From positions 1 to 64,000 of the forward strand of contig NZ_VOJI01000001.1 in the NCBI RefSeq assembly GCF_007923445.1: a DNA stretch of 64,000 nt. The letters are read 5' to 3'. Positions within the stretch are counted from its first letter, which is position 1, and each line of letters begins with the position of its first letter. Positions 20,487 to 27,715 of the stretch are shown here, piece after piece. The notes under the pieces were generated by a model. It had not been told where the DNA came from, searched no databases, and saw only the letters and a program-made list of their open reading frames with translations. Source of the stretch: Puniceibacterium confluentis (GTDB taxonomy: Bacteria; Pseudomonadota; Alphaproteobacteria; Rhodobacterales; Rhodobacteraceae). The position numbers and the translations under genes were made by a program.

Positions 20487-21848
20487 TCAGTTGGTTGCAG
20501 CGGCCACGGTGGTGTTGATGATCGTCGGAGTGATCTGGTTGATCACGCGGTTCCAGCGGGTGATCGGCTGTTCCGCGACAAAGATCACGTCGTTTGGCCG
20601 CAGTTCGAACCGGGTGGCCAACAGCAGGTTGGCAGCATTGCTGCCATCCAGCTGCCAGGCTGTGAGCGCCGAAAACTCCCGGGGATCCGGCGAACCGCGC
20701 AGCACATAAATCTTGCTGACGTTGCCAGTGGTGGTCGGGACCCCTCCCTGGCTGTAAAGCGCATCGGCAAGGCTGGCCGTGTTGCCGAACGGCAGGGCGA
20801 AACGGCTTTGCTTGCTGACTTCGCCGGCAAGATAGACATAGTCGCGCCCGACCGAATCCAGCTCGAGCCGGGTCATGTAGTTGTCGCGCGCCTCGCTCAG
20901 CGCCCCGCGGCGGATCGACACTTCGGCGTTCAACTCGTTGAGCGCGGCAATGCGCGCCTGCTGGCGAAACTGTGCGATCTGGATCTGCTCGGCGAAATAG
21001 GCCTGCGCCAGGTCCAGCTCGTAGGCCGTGTCGACAAACACGCTGTCACCGTCGATAAGCGGAATGCGTTGCAGACCGCGTTTCGAGTACAGTTCGTTGA
21101 GAGGGATCTGATACAGGCTGCCGTCCCGATAAATGCGGACCGAAGCATAGTCCTGGTCCGTCACGGTGATGCCACCTGCGGCGGCGAGGGCTTCGTCCAG
21201 ATAAAGCGGTGTCAGCGAAATCGGCGCCACCGTCGGGTTGGACACCGCCCCGCCGATCGACACCTTCTTGGAGTTGAATTCGGCAATCTCCAGGCTGAAA
21301 GTCGGATCAATCTGGTTTTCGACGAGACGCTGGAACAGCTCGGCCTCGGCGGATTCGAGCGTCATCCCCGAAACCACCACGCGCCCGACGTTCGGAATCG
21401 AGATCGAACCGTCATCCTGAACGGTATAGCCCTGACGGGAATTAGACGCTGCCAGCAGACCGGTCAGCTGCTCCACTGTTGATCCGGCCTGCGGGGTGGC
21501 CAGCAGAATGACATCGCCAATCCCGATCTGATAGGGTTGCGGCGTTGTCGGAGGCGGCAGACGTGTGTCCATCGACTGTGGCTTGACCCGCTGGTCGAGC
21601 ACCGAATTCGGCACTGCCCCCGCGCCGCGCGGACCGCTGCCGGTTCCCGCAGTCTGGAAAAACACCGCGGGCAGGGTTTTGGGGCTGTAGTCGGATCGGT
21701 TGGCGACAAGGACCGATTCCGGAGTGACTGGCAATACCCGCACTTTCGCATCGGTGCTGGCAAAAGAATTCACCGAAGGTGAATTGTACGCCACGCCACA
21801 GGCCGAGAGACCGAAAAAAATCAGGGTGACCAAAATCGTTCTGATCAT
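20487..21848 (-). CDS. Outer-membrane polysaccharide export lipoprotein (Wza/KpsD family)
   Basis: About 453-residue Poly_export/SLBB protein. The N-terminal signal ends in a lipobox, FFGLSAC, so it is lipidated. YQIGIGDVILLATP is the typical start of the export domain, with SLBB-like repeats (KVSIGGAVSNPTVAPISLTP; DYVYLAGEVSKQSRFALPFG) and NDVIFVAEQPITRWNRVI near the end. It would form the outer-membrane channel for the exopolysaccharide. A short coiled-coil-prone stretch lies around residues 250-300. The chosen start (ATG 21846-21848) is at the lipoprotein signal. It follows the yjbE-like gene after 130 bases containing a terminator. Confidence 0.9.
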   Translation of the reverse strand: MIRTILVTLIFFGLSACGVAYNSPSVNSFASTDAKVRVLPVTPESVLVANRSDYSPKTLPAVFFQTAGTGSGPRGAGAVPNSVLDQRVKPQSMDTRLPPPTTPQPYQIGIGDVILLATPQAGSTVEQLTGLLAASNSRQGYTVQDDGSISIPNVGRVVVSGMTLESAEAELFQRLVENQIDPTFSLEIAEFNSKKVSIGGAVSNPTVAPISLTPLYLDEALAAAGGITVTDQDYASVRIYRDGSLYQIPLNELYSKRGLQRIPLIDGDSVFVDTAYELDLAQAYFAEQIQIAQFRQQARIAALNELNAEVSIRRGALSEARDNYMTRLELDSVGRDYVYLAGEVSKQSRFALPFGNTASLADALYSQGGVPTTTGNVSKIYVLRGSPDPREFSALTAWQLDGSNAANLLLATRFELRPNDVIFVAEQPITRWNRVINQITPTIINTTVAAATN

Positions 21849-21920
21849 GTTGGCTATAATCCTTCGATCCTGTCGTCGCGGGCATTCTGGCAAGATTGCG
21901 GGATCAGGGCGATCCTTGCA

Positions 21921-21955
21921 CAAAGAAAAAGCGAACCCTGTCCCGGATTCGCTTT
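21921..21955 (-). terminator. Intrinsic terminator after the yjbE-like gene
   Basis: Read on the minus strand, an 11-base stem (AAAGCGAATCC / GGGTTCGCTTT, one G-T pair) with a 6-base loop is followed by TTCTTT. It starts 23 bases after the yjbE-like stop and precedes the polysaccharide export gene, so expression of the latter may be attenuated or have its own promoter. Confidence 0.8.
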
Positions 21956-21978
21956 CTGCATAATTTATGGAGTCCGGG

Positions 21979-22236
21979 TTATTGGCTTGGCGTCTGCGGT
22001 GCAGAAGAACCGCCGCCACCACCACCGACGTTTGACGCAACCGCGCCGACCGTCAGGATGACACCACCTATCACGGCTGCCGATCCAGCAGCACCGAGTC
22101 CGCCGATCAGAAAAGGCGCCCCCTGAGTTGATACCGTGCCATTCGCCTTATTCAGCGGCTTGATTTGTTCCGCCTGCGCAATTGTACCCAACATCAGTAC
22201 GGCGCAGGTGGCGAGGCTCAGAAATTTCTTTTGCAT
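21979..22236 (-). CDS. Small secreted glycine/alanine-rich protein, YjbE-like
   Basis: 85-residue protein with a clear signal peptide (MQKKFLSLATCAVLMLGTIAQAEQ). A short polar stretch is followed by a hydrophobic segment (FLIGGLGAAGSAAVIGGVIL) and a tail with six glycines and a Ser/Pro-rich end. It resembles the small YjbE/GfcA proteins that accompany yjbF and yjbH in enterobacteria; the match is by size, composition and position, not by motif. The ATG at 22234-22236 follows CAGGAG. Role unknown, possibly polymer-associated. Confidence 0.65.
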   Translation of the reverse strand: MQKKFLSLATCAVLMLGTIAQAEQIKPLNKANGTVSTQGAPFLIGGLGAAGSAAVIGGVILTVGAVASNVGGGGGGSSAPQTPSQ

Positions 22237-22266
22237 GTCGCATCTCCTGACAGGACTATATTCGAT

Positions 22267-22278
22267 CTGGTTAACCAG
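22267..22278. promoter_or_regulatory. Palindrome CTGGTTAACCAG upstream of the yjbE-like gene
   Basis: A perfect 12-base palindrome 31 bases upstream of the yjbE-like start codon, inside a locally AT-rich 116-base gap after yjbF. The location fits a regulator site for a promoter internal to the exopolysaccharide operon. Regulator unknown. Confidence 0.4.
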
Positions 22279-22352
22279 TTTGAGCATTCCCTACAATTGC
22301 CAAGTCCGGGAATTGATTGTTTTTCGGGTTTTTTTTCCACAGTGGCGAATTA

Positions 22353-23006
22353 TTAATCGCGCAGATGCTCGATCAGCGCGTATCCAATGTCAGGACCAAC
22401 CCATTGGATGGATTTCAGCGGCGCGCCCGTGCTTGTCATCCAATATCGATTCTCGAACCTGATGTCGGGTCCGACACAGTCTTCCGAAACGTACTTCGCC
22501 ATAAAGCTTCCGGTAAGGGTAACGACCGGCACCCGGTCCTGTCGACGGTAGTTGCAGACAAACGCCATCGCATCCAAGGAATTGTCACCCGTCAAATAGC
22601 GGTGGATGCGCACGGCACTTTCGACTTCCCCGCCAAGCGCCAACCCGGCTTCACTCAGGTCTGTACTCATCAAATCGCCACCCAGCCCGCGGCTTTCGGT
22701 AAGAACGCCACTGACAAGGGTCAGCGTTACGCCGTCCCGCGTCGCCCATATCCGTCGGCGGTCATGGTCTTGAACCAAAACCGCACCGGCCTGTGCGCCG
22801 CGGTCTGGAAGTTCGACGAACAGTGCAGGCTGGTCCAGGTCGGCGACAAACTGCGGTGTGATCGTCTGGCGCAGATCGGTGACCTGCTGCCGCGACAAAA
22901 TTGCGCCAAGCGCCTGACGAACCAAGGGCGGCGGCTGACCAGTGCCGTTGCTGCTGCAGGCAGAGAGCAAGACGGCGCAGGCAAGGATAACCAGAGATTT
23001 CTTCAT
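22353..23006 (-). CDS. YjbF/GfcB-family lipoprotein
   Basis: 217-residue outer-membrane-type lipoprotein. The signal ends LLSAC-SS with the lipid-acceptor cysteine at residue 17. Family-typical stretches are IWATRDGVTLTLVSGVLTES and GFGGD-like GLGGDLMSTDL, with a C-terminal paired-cysteine region (MAFVCNY, VSEDCVGP). The start ATG overlaps the yjbH stop (ATGA), indicating translational coupling. In E. coli yjbF and yjbH lie in one operon implicated in exopolysaccharide production; the biochemical role is not known. Confidence 0.82.
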   Translation of the reverse strand: MKKSLVILACAVLLSACSSNGTGQPPPLVRQALGAILSRQQVTDLRQTITPQFVADLDQPALFVELPDRGAQAGAVLVQDHDRRRIWATRDGVTLTLVSGVLTESRGLGGDLMSTDLSEAGLALGGEVESAVRIHRYLTGDNSLDAMAFVCNYRRQDRVPVVTLTGSFMAKYVSEDCVGPDIRFENRYWMTSTGAPLKSIQWVGPDIGYALIEHLRD

Positions 23007-25144
23007 CGCCAGAAGCGCCCCCATTGCGATTGCAGTTCCGGCTGGTGATAGGCCCGCACCCCGTCGTACAGTCGGCCCTGCACATCCAGCCGGGCCCCGC
23101 CATCGCGCTGCACCGGGCGAATGGCGCGTGCGATCTTGCGTTTGCTCACTTGCCCCGAAAGAACCGAGAGCGGCACTTCGAACTGGATACCCTTGTCGAA
23201 CGACCCCTCGCCAAAGTCGTCGAAGGACACAGTGGTCAGCGACGCAAAGGCGCCGATACGGATGCCGTTGCCGAATTCGCGGCTGACCGACAGCGTCGCA
23301 CCCCAGTCACCGGCCAGATAGCGCCCGGCGTCCAGCTGATAGGTGAACCCGTCGTCGGCATCAAAATATGTCGAAAGATGCCCGGTCAGCACATCGTAGT
23401 CCTGAAAGCCGAAGTCCTGCCGGAAATTCCGCTGGCGGACATAGTTTGCCTCGACCCCAAAGGCGAGTCGGCTGGTCACGGGTTTCCAGAGCAGTTCGCC
23501 CGACAGTCCGCCGTACATCGATTCCAGATAGCCAAGGGTCAAACGGCCGTAGAGATCACTGCCGGGGCGGAAATATCTGGCGGCGGTGAGGCTGGTGAGC
23601 GCGGTTTGCCCTTCGCGGGCGTAGATGCCGACATCCGACCGCACGTGGCGGATGATGGAATTCGACGGGTCGACGTCACCCTGAGTGCCGGTCAGCCGGT
23701 GTCGGATCTGCCCCTGGAACACCAGCCCGGGTTGCGGTTCGTACCGGGCGTTGGCCTGCACGCCGAGATCCAGGCGAATGGGTTGCTTTGGGTCAAAGTA
23801 TGTGGCGGACAGATAGGGACCGACGCCCCAGGTGAATCCCGGGAATACATCCTGGGAAACGGCTGCCCCGTCAGCGGGATAGGCGTCGTCGATACCGGCT
23901 CTGGCAAGGGCTTGCCAGGAACCGTCCGGGGCATGCGCCAGCTCTTCGACATCGCTGCGTTTGAAGGTGATGCGCGCTGCGGCGGTGCCGTCATCGGTGA
24001 TCGGCGTCAGGACAAAGGTATCGACCGATGCCGGCATCAGACTGGTGAGGATACGGGTCGCCCGCCCGAGGGCCTGAGCCGAATTGGTGTAGCGCAGGTT
24101 GCGGAAACGCACCTGCACGCTGCGGGCATCGACAGCGAAGGCGTCCAGCCGCAGTCCCGACTCCCAAAAGGTCTGCGCGACATTGCTGCGCAGGATTTCC
24201 TTGCCGTCGGCCTGTCGGGTCCAGCCAAGATCGTCCGCCGCGCCGGGTGCGCGCACCGCGACAATCGGCGGCGCGGTTTCCAGCCCGCCGCGCACCGCAG
24301 AGGTCGATTTCGGGTTGATGGAATAGCTCAGGCGCACCGCGACCGTTGAGCCGTAAAGATAAGCTGCGCTGAGATCGAGACCATTCTCAAATCGGTAACT
24401 CGCGCCAATGTTCACGGGTGCGGTCCGCTTGAAAAGTCCGCGCGCGGTCTCGGACTTATAGGCGTCCGAGGAATATTCCGCCGTCAGTACAAGATTCTCG
24501 CCCAGTTGGTACTGCAGGCCGCCGAACAGTGCGGCATCGCCACGAAACCACTGGCCGACGTCCAGCCTGCCGGTCTGCGAAATGCCGCCGGTCTGTTCCG
24601 GCCGGGTCTTGAACCGGTCCGCCAGAATCCCCAGCGGATTGTCAAAGCTGTTATGACTGCCAAATCGACCCCAACCGATCCCGCCGGTGGCCCGCAGCCG
24701 CCCTATGGTCTTGGTCGCGACAATGTATTCACCCGCGTAAATTCCGGTGCCGCCGAAATCCTGCATCCCCAGCGACACGGCCGGCAGGGTGTCGGACTCC
24801 GGGTTGAGCAGATAGCGCAGGTCAAAGCTGCGGTCATAATAAGCGCCGGACCCGCCGTAATCGCGAATGTAGGCGTATCGGAACACACCCGACAGGCGCG
24901 GCGTGATCTGGAAATGTGCCGTATTGCGGACGGTGCCGTCAAAGATACCTGCGGTAAAGGACAGATCCGCATCCGGCATCGCGTGGCCGGTCGGCATGTC
25001 GATCAGACCGGGAACCCCGAGGAAATTCAGTGGCGGGCGCGGGGTTGGCCGTTCCCGGGCCGCAACCGATGTCGCCAAAACCAGAGCCAGTGCCGTTGAA
25101 ATCATCGTGTACCGGGCAAACCGAGCCTGAGGGACAATCGTCAT
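23003..25144 (-). CDS. yjbH: YjbH-family outer-membrane exopolysaccharide protein
   Basis: 713-residue exported protein. After a signal peptide ending near SVAARE it reads PPLNFLGVPGLIDMPTGHAM, the conserved start of YjbH proteins (part: NFLGVPGLIDMPTGHA). The rest alternates in a beta-barrel-like pattern with many aromatic residues (FRYAYIRDYGGSGAYYDRS; GRLTLGYLESMYGGLSGEL). It is probably an outer-membrane barrel aiding polymer export or modification. The ATG at 25142-25144 follows AAGGG. It is the first gene of the minus-strand operon and is divergent from a phosphatase gene across 140 bases. Confidence 0.85.
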   Translation of the reverse strand: MTIVPQARFARYTMISTALALVLATSVAARERPTPRPPLNFLGVPGLIDMPTGHAMPDADLSFTAGIFDGTVRNTAHFQITPRLSGVFRYAYIRDYGGSGAYYDRSFDLRYLLNPESDTLPAVSLGMQDFGGTGIYAGEYIVATKTIGRLRATGGIGWGRFGSHNSFDNPLGILADRFKTRPEQTGGISQTGRLDVGQWFRGDAALFGGLQYQLGENLVLTAEYSSDAYKSETARGLFKRTAPVNIGASYRFENGLDLSAAYLYGSTVAVRLSYSINPKSTSAVRGGLETAPPIVAVRAPGAADDLGWTRQADGKEILRSNVAQTFWESGLRLDAFAVDARSVQVRFRNLRYTNSAQALGRATRILTSLMPASVDTFVLTPITDDGTAAARITFKRSDVEELAHAPDGSWQALARAGIDDAYPADGAAVSQDVFPGFTWGVGPYLSATYFDPKQPIRLDLGVQANARYEPQPGLVFQGQIRHRLTGTQGDVDPSNSIIRHVRSDVGIYAREGQTALTSLTAARYFRPGSDLYGRLTLGYLESMYGGLSGELLWKPVTSRLAFGVEANYVRQRNFRQDFGFQDYDVLTGHLSTYFDADDGFTYQLDAGRYLAGDWGATLSVSREFGNGIRIGAFASLTTVSFDDFGEGSFDKGIQFEVPLSVLSGQVSKRKIARAIRPVQRDGGARLDVQGRLYDGVRAYHQPELQSQWGRFWR

Positions 25145-25284
25145 GGAAACCCTTTTGCGGTTCTGAATTCTACCTGTTGCGCAGCGTGCACCGCGGCGCA
25201 TGCGCAGGATTTCATTGCTGATCCTCGCGTCGTTTTGACCAATGATGTCTTGGACGTCCGGATGAAACCGAATAACTCAGGCGC

Positions 25285-26025
25285 ATGCGAATTTTTCATT
25301 GGAAACGTGCCCCCAGACCCAAATTTGACGCAGTTCTGGCGCCGGATGCGCCGTTCTTCGTGGTGGGCGACGTTCATGGCCGGGCCGATTTGCTGACAGG
25401 TCTGTTGCCGCGCCTCGAGGACAGCACCCGTGCGACTCATCTGGTCTTTGTCGGCGACTATGTTGACCGGGGCGACCAGAGTCGCGAGGTTCTGGAACTG
25501 TTGCAGGATCTGCACTCGCGAACTCCGGACAGAGTTGTCTGTTTGATGGGAAACCACGAGCGGATGCTGCTGGACTTTCTGGAAGAGCCCGAGGTGCATG
25601 GCCCGCGATGGCTGCGCCACGGCGGGCTGCAGACGCTGGCCAGTTACCGGATCAGCCCGGTCTCGGGTCCGGCTTCGTCCGAAAAATGGGCCGATGTGCG
25701 GGACAATTTCCGCGCGGCTCTGGGGCCGACAGAATCCTGGCTGCGGGCGCTGCCGCTTGTCTGGCAGAGCGGCAACGTCGCGGTTGTGCATGCGGCAGCA
25801 GATCCGGCGCTGCCGATCGGTGATCAGTACGAGCGGACGTTGCTCTGGGGCCACGAAGATTTTGAAACTGTCCCGAGACGCGATTCCGTCTGGGTGGTGC
25901 ATGGGCACACGATCACTGACGTTCCGCAATCGGCTCAGGGGCGCATTGCAGTCGATACCGGTGCCTACGCCACCGGGCGGCTCACCGCCGCACATATAGA
26001 GAGTGGCGCTGTGACGTTCTTCTGA
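25285..26025 (+). CDS. Calcineurin-like serine/threonine phosphatase (PrpA/lambda type)
   Basis: 246-residue metallophosphoesterase. All metal-binding motifs are present: GDVHGRADLL (about residue 28), GDYVDRGDQS (57), GNHERML (88), HAAADP near 171 and VVHGHT near 208. Members dephosphorylate proteins or small phosphoesters using two metal ions. Being divergent from yjbH and next to exoY, it may act in control of exopolysaccharide synthesis, but that is only positional inference. Confidence 0.88.
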   Translation: MRIFHWKRAPRPKFDAVLAPDAPFFVVGDVHGRADLLTGLLPRLEDSTRATHLVFVGDYVDRGDQSREVLELLQDLHSRTPDRVVCLMGNHERMLLDFLEEPEVHGPRWLRHGGLQTLASYRISPVSGPASSEKWADVRDNFRAALGPTESWLRALPLVWQSGNVAVVHAAADPALPIGDQYERTLLWGHEDFETVPRRDSVWVVHGHTITDVPQSAQGRIAVDTGAYATGRLTAAHIESGAVTFF

Positions 26026-26085
26026 CCGCCGGATGGACGCTGGATGGGTCACAGGCTCGTCTCGCTCACGTCTATTCCGATGACC

Positions 26086-26784
26086 CTACCGGCCGGTCCG
26101 GTTGATCACCGATTTTGCGGTCGCCAGAATGATCCTGGTGTCAGTGACAAAAGTCATCGAGCCGACATATTCGACATCCATGTGGACACGTTCGTCATAG
26201 GTCACATCGTTGCGGCCCGACACCTGCCACAGTCCGGTGATCCCGGGCGCCATGGACATGTAGATCCGCCTGTACGGGCCGTAACGCTTGAGTTCTTCGC
26301 GGACAATCGGACGTGGCCCGACAAAGCTCATGTCGCCCCTCAGAACGTTCCAGATCTGCGGCAGCTCATCAAGGCTGCTCTTGCGCAGGAAGTTTCCAAA
26401 GGGGGTGATACGGGGGTCGTTTGTCAGTTTGTGGTCACGACTCCATTCCCGGGCCGCTTCCGGGTTTTCGGCGAGATAAGCGCGCAATTTCCGTTCGGCG
26501 TCGAACACCATTGAGCGGACTTTCCAGCAGGGAAAGACCCTGCCATTGCGGCCAATCCTGCGGTGCGCAAAGAAGCCGGGTCCACCATCGCGGCGCACAA
26601 TCAACCAAAGGCCGAATAGCACCGGGGCAATGACCGGCAAAAGCAGCAGAGCCAGAACAATATCAAATGTGCGCTTCCCATAGCGGGCATAAATGCCTTC
26701 GGGTTGGACTTCCCGTCCGGACTCCACTGACTTGGACGGGGCGTAAAGAGTGCCGATCCAATTACCAGTATGTAAATGTTTCAT
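26086..26784 (-). CDS. exoY: Undecaprenyl-phosphate sugar phosphotransferase (ExoY-like)
   Basis: 232-residue bacterial sugar transferase that starts a repeat unit by moving a sugar-1-phosphate to the lipid carrier. One membrane segment at about 38-60 (FDIVLALLLLPVIAPVLFG) precedes the catalytic domain with RIGRNGRVFPCWKVRSMV, TPFGNFLRKSSLDELPQIWN, and RGDMSFVGPRP. The large N-terminal membrane domain of WbaP-type enzymes is absent, so it is the short ExoY/PglC-like form. Upstream is a 683-base gap with an AT-rich promoter region. Together with YjbH and the Wza-like channel it implies an exopolysaccharide system whose glycosyltransferases lie elsewhere. Confidence 0.9.
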   Translation of the reverse strand: MKHLHTGNWIGTLYAPSKSVESGREVQPEGIYARYGKRTFDIVLALLLLPVIAPVLFGLWLIVRRDGGPGFFAHRRIGRNGRVFPCWKVRSMVFDAERKLRAYLAENPEAAREWSRDHKLTNDPRITPFGNFLRKSSLDELPQIWNVLRGDMSFVGPRPIVREELKRYGPYRRIYMSMAPGITGLWQVSGRNDVTYDERVHMDVEYVGSMTFVTDTRIILATAKSVINRTGR

Positions 26785-27072
26785 GACGAAAACTCCAGGT
26801 CAAGCGCGGCATCTTCAATAAGTTAGTGCATTTCGGTTGGGTACAATGCTTTGAACGGTTGCTAAAGAACCTTCAAAAAAATCCGCATTTAACATTTAAC
26901 GTTTTACAAGGCACGATATCGCTCTTCCCTAGACTTTGTGTGTCAGCTTGGGAAGTATGAGCGCGGAAAAAAAATGTTGTGAAGCGTACAATTTTTCGGA
27001 AATGCGGTGGCGCCCGGCGCACAAGCTCCTTCGCCGTTAAGGATGGGTGGAGGCGCGGGAGAAATTAACCTT

Positions 27073-27101
27073 TTGATAACCTTGATTAAGTTGAGTGTTA
27101 C
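27073..27101 (+). promoter_or_regulatory. Candidate promoter for an intergenic small RNA
   Basis: TTGATA, then 17 bases, then TGTTAC. The -35 box matches the sigma-70 consensus at 5 of 6 positions and the -10 box at 3 of 6, with ideal spacing. Its value comes mainly from the terminator about 55 bases downstream on the same strand. Confidence 0.25.
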
Positions 27102-27107
27102 GCATGC

Positions 27108-27182
27108 CGTGGGGGCATCCGGCGACAGGGTCTTACGCAGCTTTCCCCGGAAATGGTCCACCGTGTCGGTGGATATTTTTTT
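27108..27182 (+). ncRNA. Candidate small RNA ending in an orphan terminator
   Basis: A plus-strand terminator lies here with no plus-strand gene for more than 1.1 kb upstream; exoY and tRNA-His are both on the other strand. A promoter-like pair ends at 27101, giving a predicted transcript of about 75 bases. A 5-base hairpin (ATGCC/GGCAT, 27104-27118) lies at or just before the predicted 5' end. No start codon with a ribosome site gives a plausible peptide. The family is unknown. Confidence 0.3.
27156..27182 (+). terminator. Strong intrinsic terminator without an annotated upstream gene
   Basis: TCCACC-GTGTC-GGTGGA followed directly by TATTTTTTT. The stem is 6 perfect pairs plus a flanking G-T, with a 5-base loop and a long T-run, so it reads clearly on the plus strand. 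Confidence 0.8.
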
Positions 27183-27467
27183 ATGCGGTTGCTGTCGGAA
27201 GCAAGCACAGGCTTATTTTTCCGGCGGTAAAAGAACACCCGACAAGTCCGGCATCATGCGTCCGTGCGGTTCGGGCGGTTGCGCGGGTCCATGCTGGTCC
27301 GCTGGCCGGTGTTGAATCGGCTGCCGTCCAAGTCGGGACCGAAGGAGGCATGGTGTCGGACAGTGCAGGCAGGCGCAGCGAGAATTGATCCTGGCGCCCC
27401 GACCTGGCGCTTGTCGCCGACACGTCCAGGGACACAGGCACAGCGAATTTTCTGAACGGGGGGTAAT

Positions 27468-27543
27468 TGGGGCGACTGACGGGTTTCGAACCCGCGACCA
27501 CTCGGACCACAACCGAGAGCTCTACCACTGAGCTACAGTCGCC
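27468..27543 (-). tRNA. tRNA-His (GTG)
   Basis: The minus strand folds into a full cloverleaf of 76 bases. The acceptor stem is GCGACTG/CAGTCGC, the D arm TAGCTCAGTGGTAGAGC, the anticodon stem CTCGG/CCGAG with loop TTGTGGT (anticodon GTG), and the T arm GCGGGTTCGAAACCCGT. The 3' CCA is encoded. An extra 5' G (position -1) faces C73, the classical bacterial histidine identity pair. It lies 172 bases downstream of hisS on the same strand. Confidence 0.97.
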
Positions 27544-27663
27544 ACAGTGCGCCGGATTTATCGAATGCGGCGATGGTTGTCCATAGGGTTATGGCAGAAA
27601 ATCGAAGTTAAATCCCCAACCGTGATGAGGTGAATTACACGCCTTATCAGTCTGTTAGACCAA

Positions 27664-27691
27664 GCGCCCCGGCCGACTTGGCCGTGGGCGC
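27664..27691 (-). terminator. Hairpin between hisS and tRNA-His
   Basis: GCGCCC-C-GGCC-GACTT-GGCC-G-T-GGGCGC: 11 pairs with one bulged base, 25 bases after the hisS stop. On the minus strand it is followed by TTGGTCT, not a true T-run, so it may be a weak terminator or a processing structure before the tRNA. Confidence 0.35.
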
Positions 27692-27715
27692 GGATTTAAC
27701 GGCCTACAAGCCGAC

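Larger units (their letters stand above)
26785..27467. other. Long intergenic region between exoY and tRNA-His
   Basis: 683 bases with no convincing protein gene. The part next to exoY (26800-26960) is AT-rich and contains a direct repeat ATTTAAC-ATTTAAC near 26889, probably the exoY promoter. TTAACC-x6-TAACC near 27065-27081 loosely resembles a CtrA-type site. A plus-strand promoter-like pair, a short hairpin and a strong terminator (27073-27182) suggest a small RNA. From 27183 to 27467 I see only GC-rich sequence with short, unlikely frames. Confidence 0.5.

Noticed and set aside
26943-27315. Short frames on both strands in the exoY-tRNA gap
   Set aside because: No ribosome sites or recognisable sequence; the plus-strand ones run through a strong terminator.
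27600-27663. Possible second tRNA between hisS and tRNA-His
   Set aside because: Some tRNA-like pieces can be paired, but no consistent acceptor stem or T-loop TTC is present.
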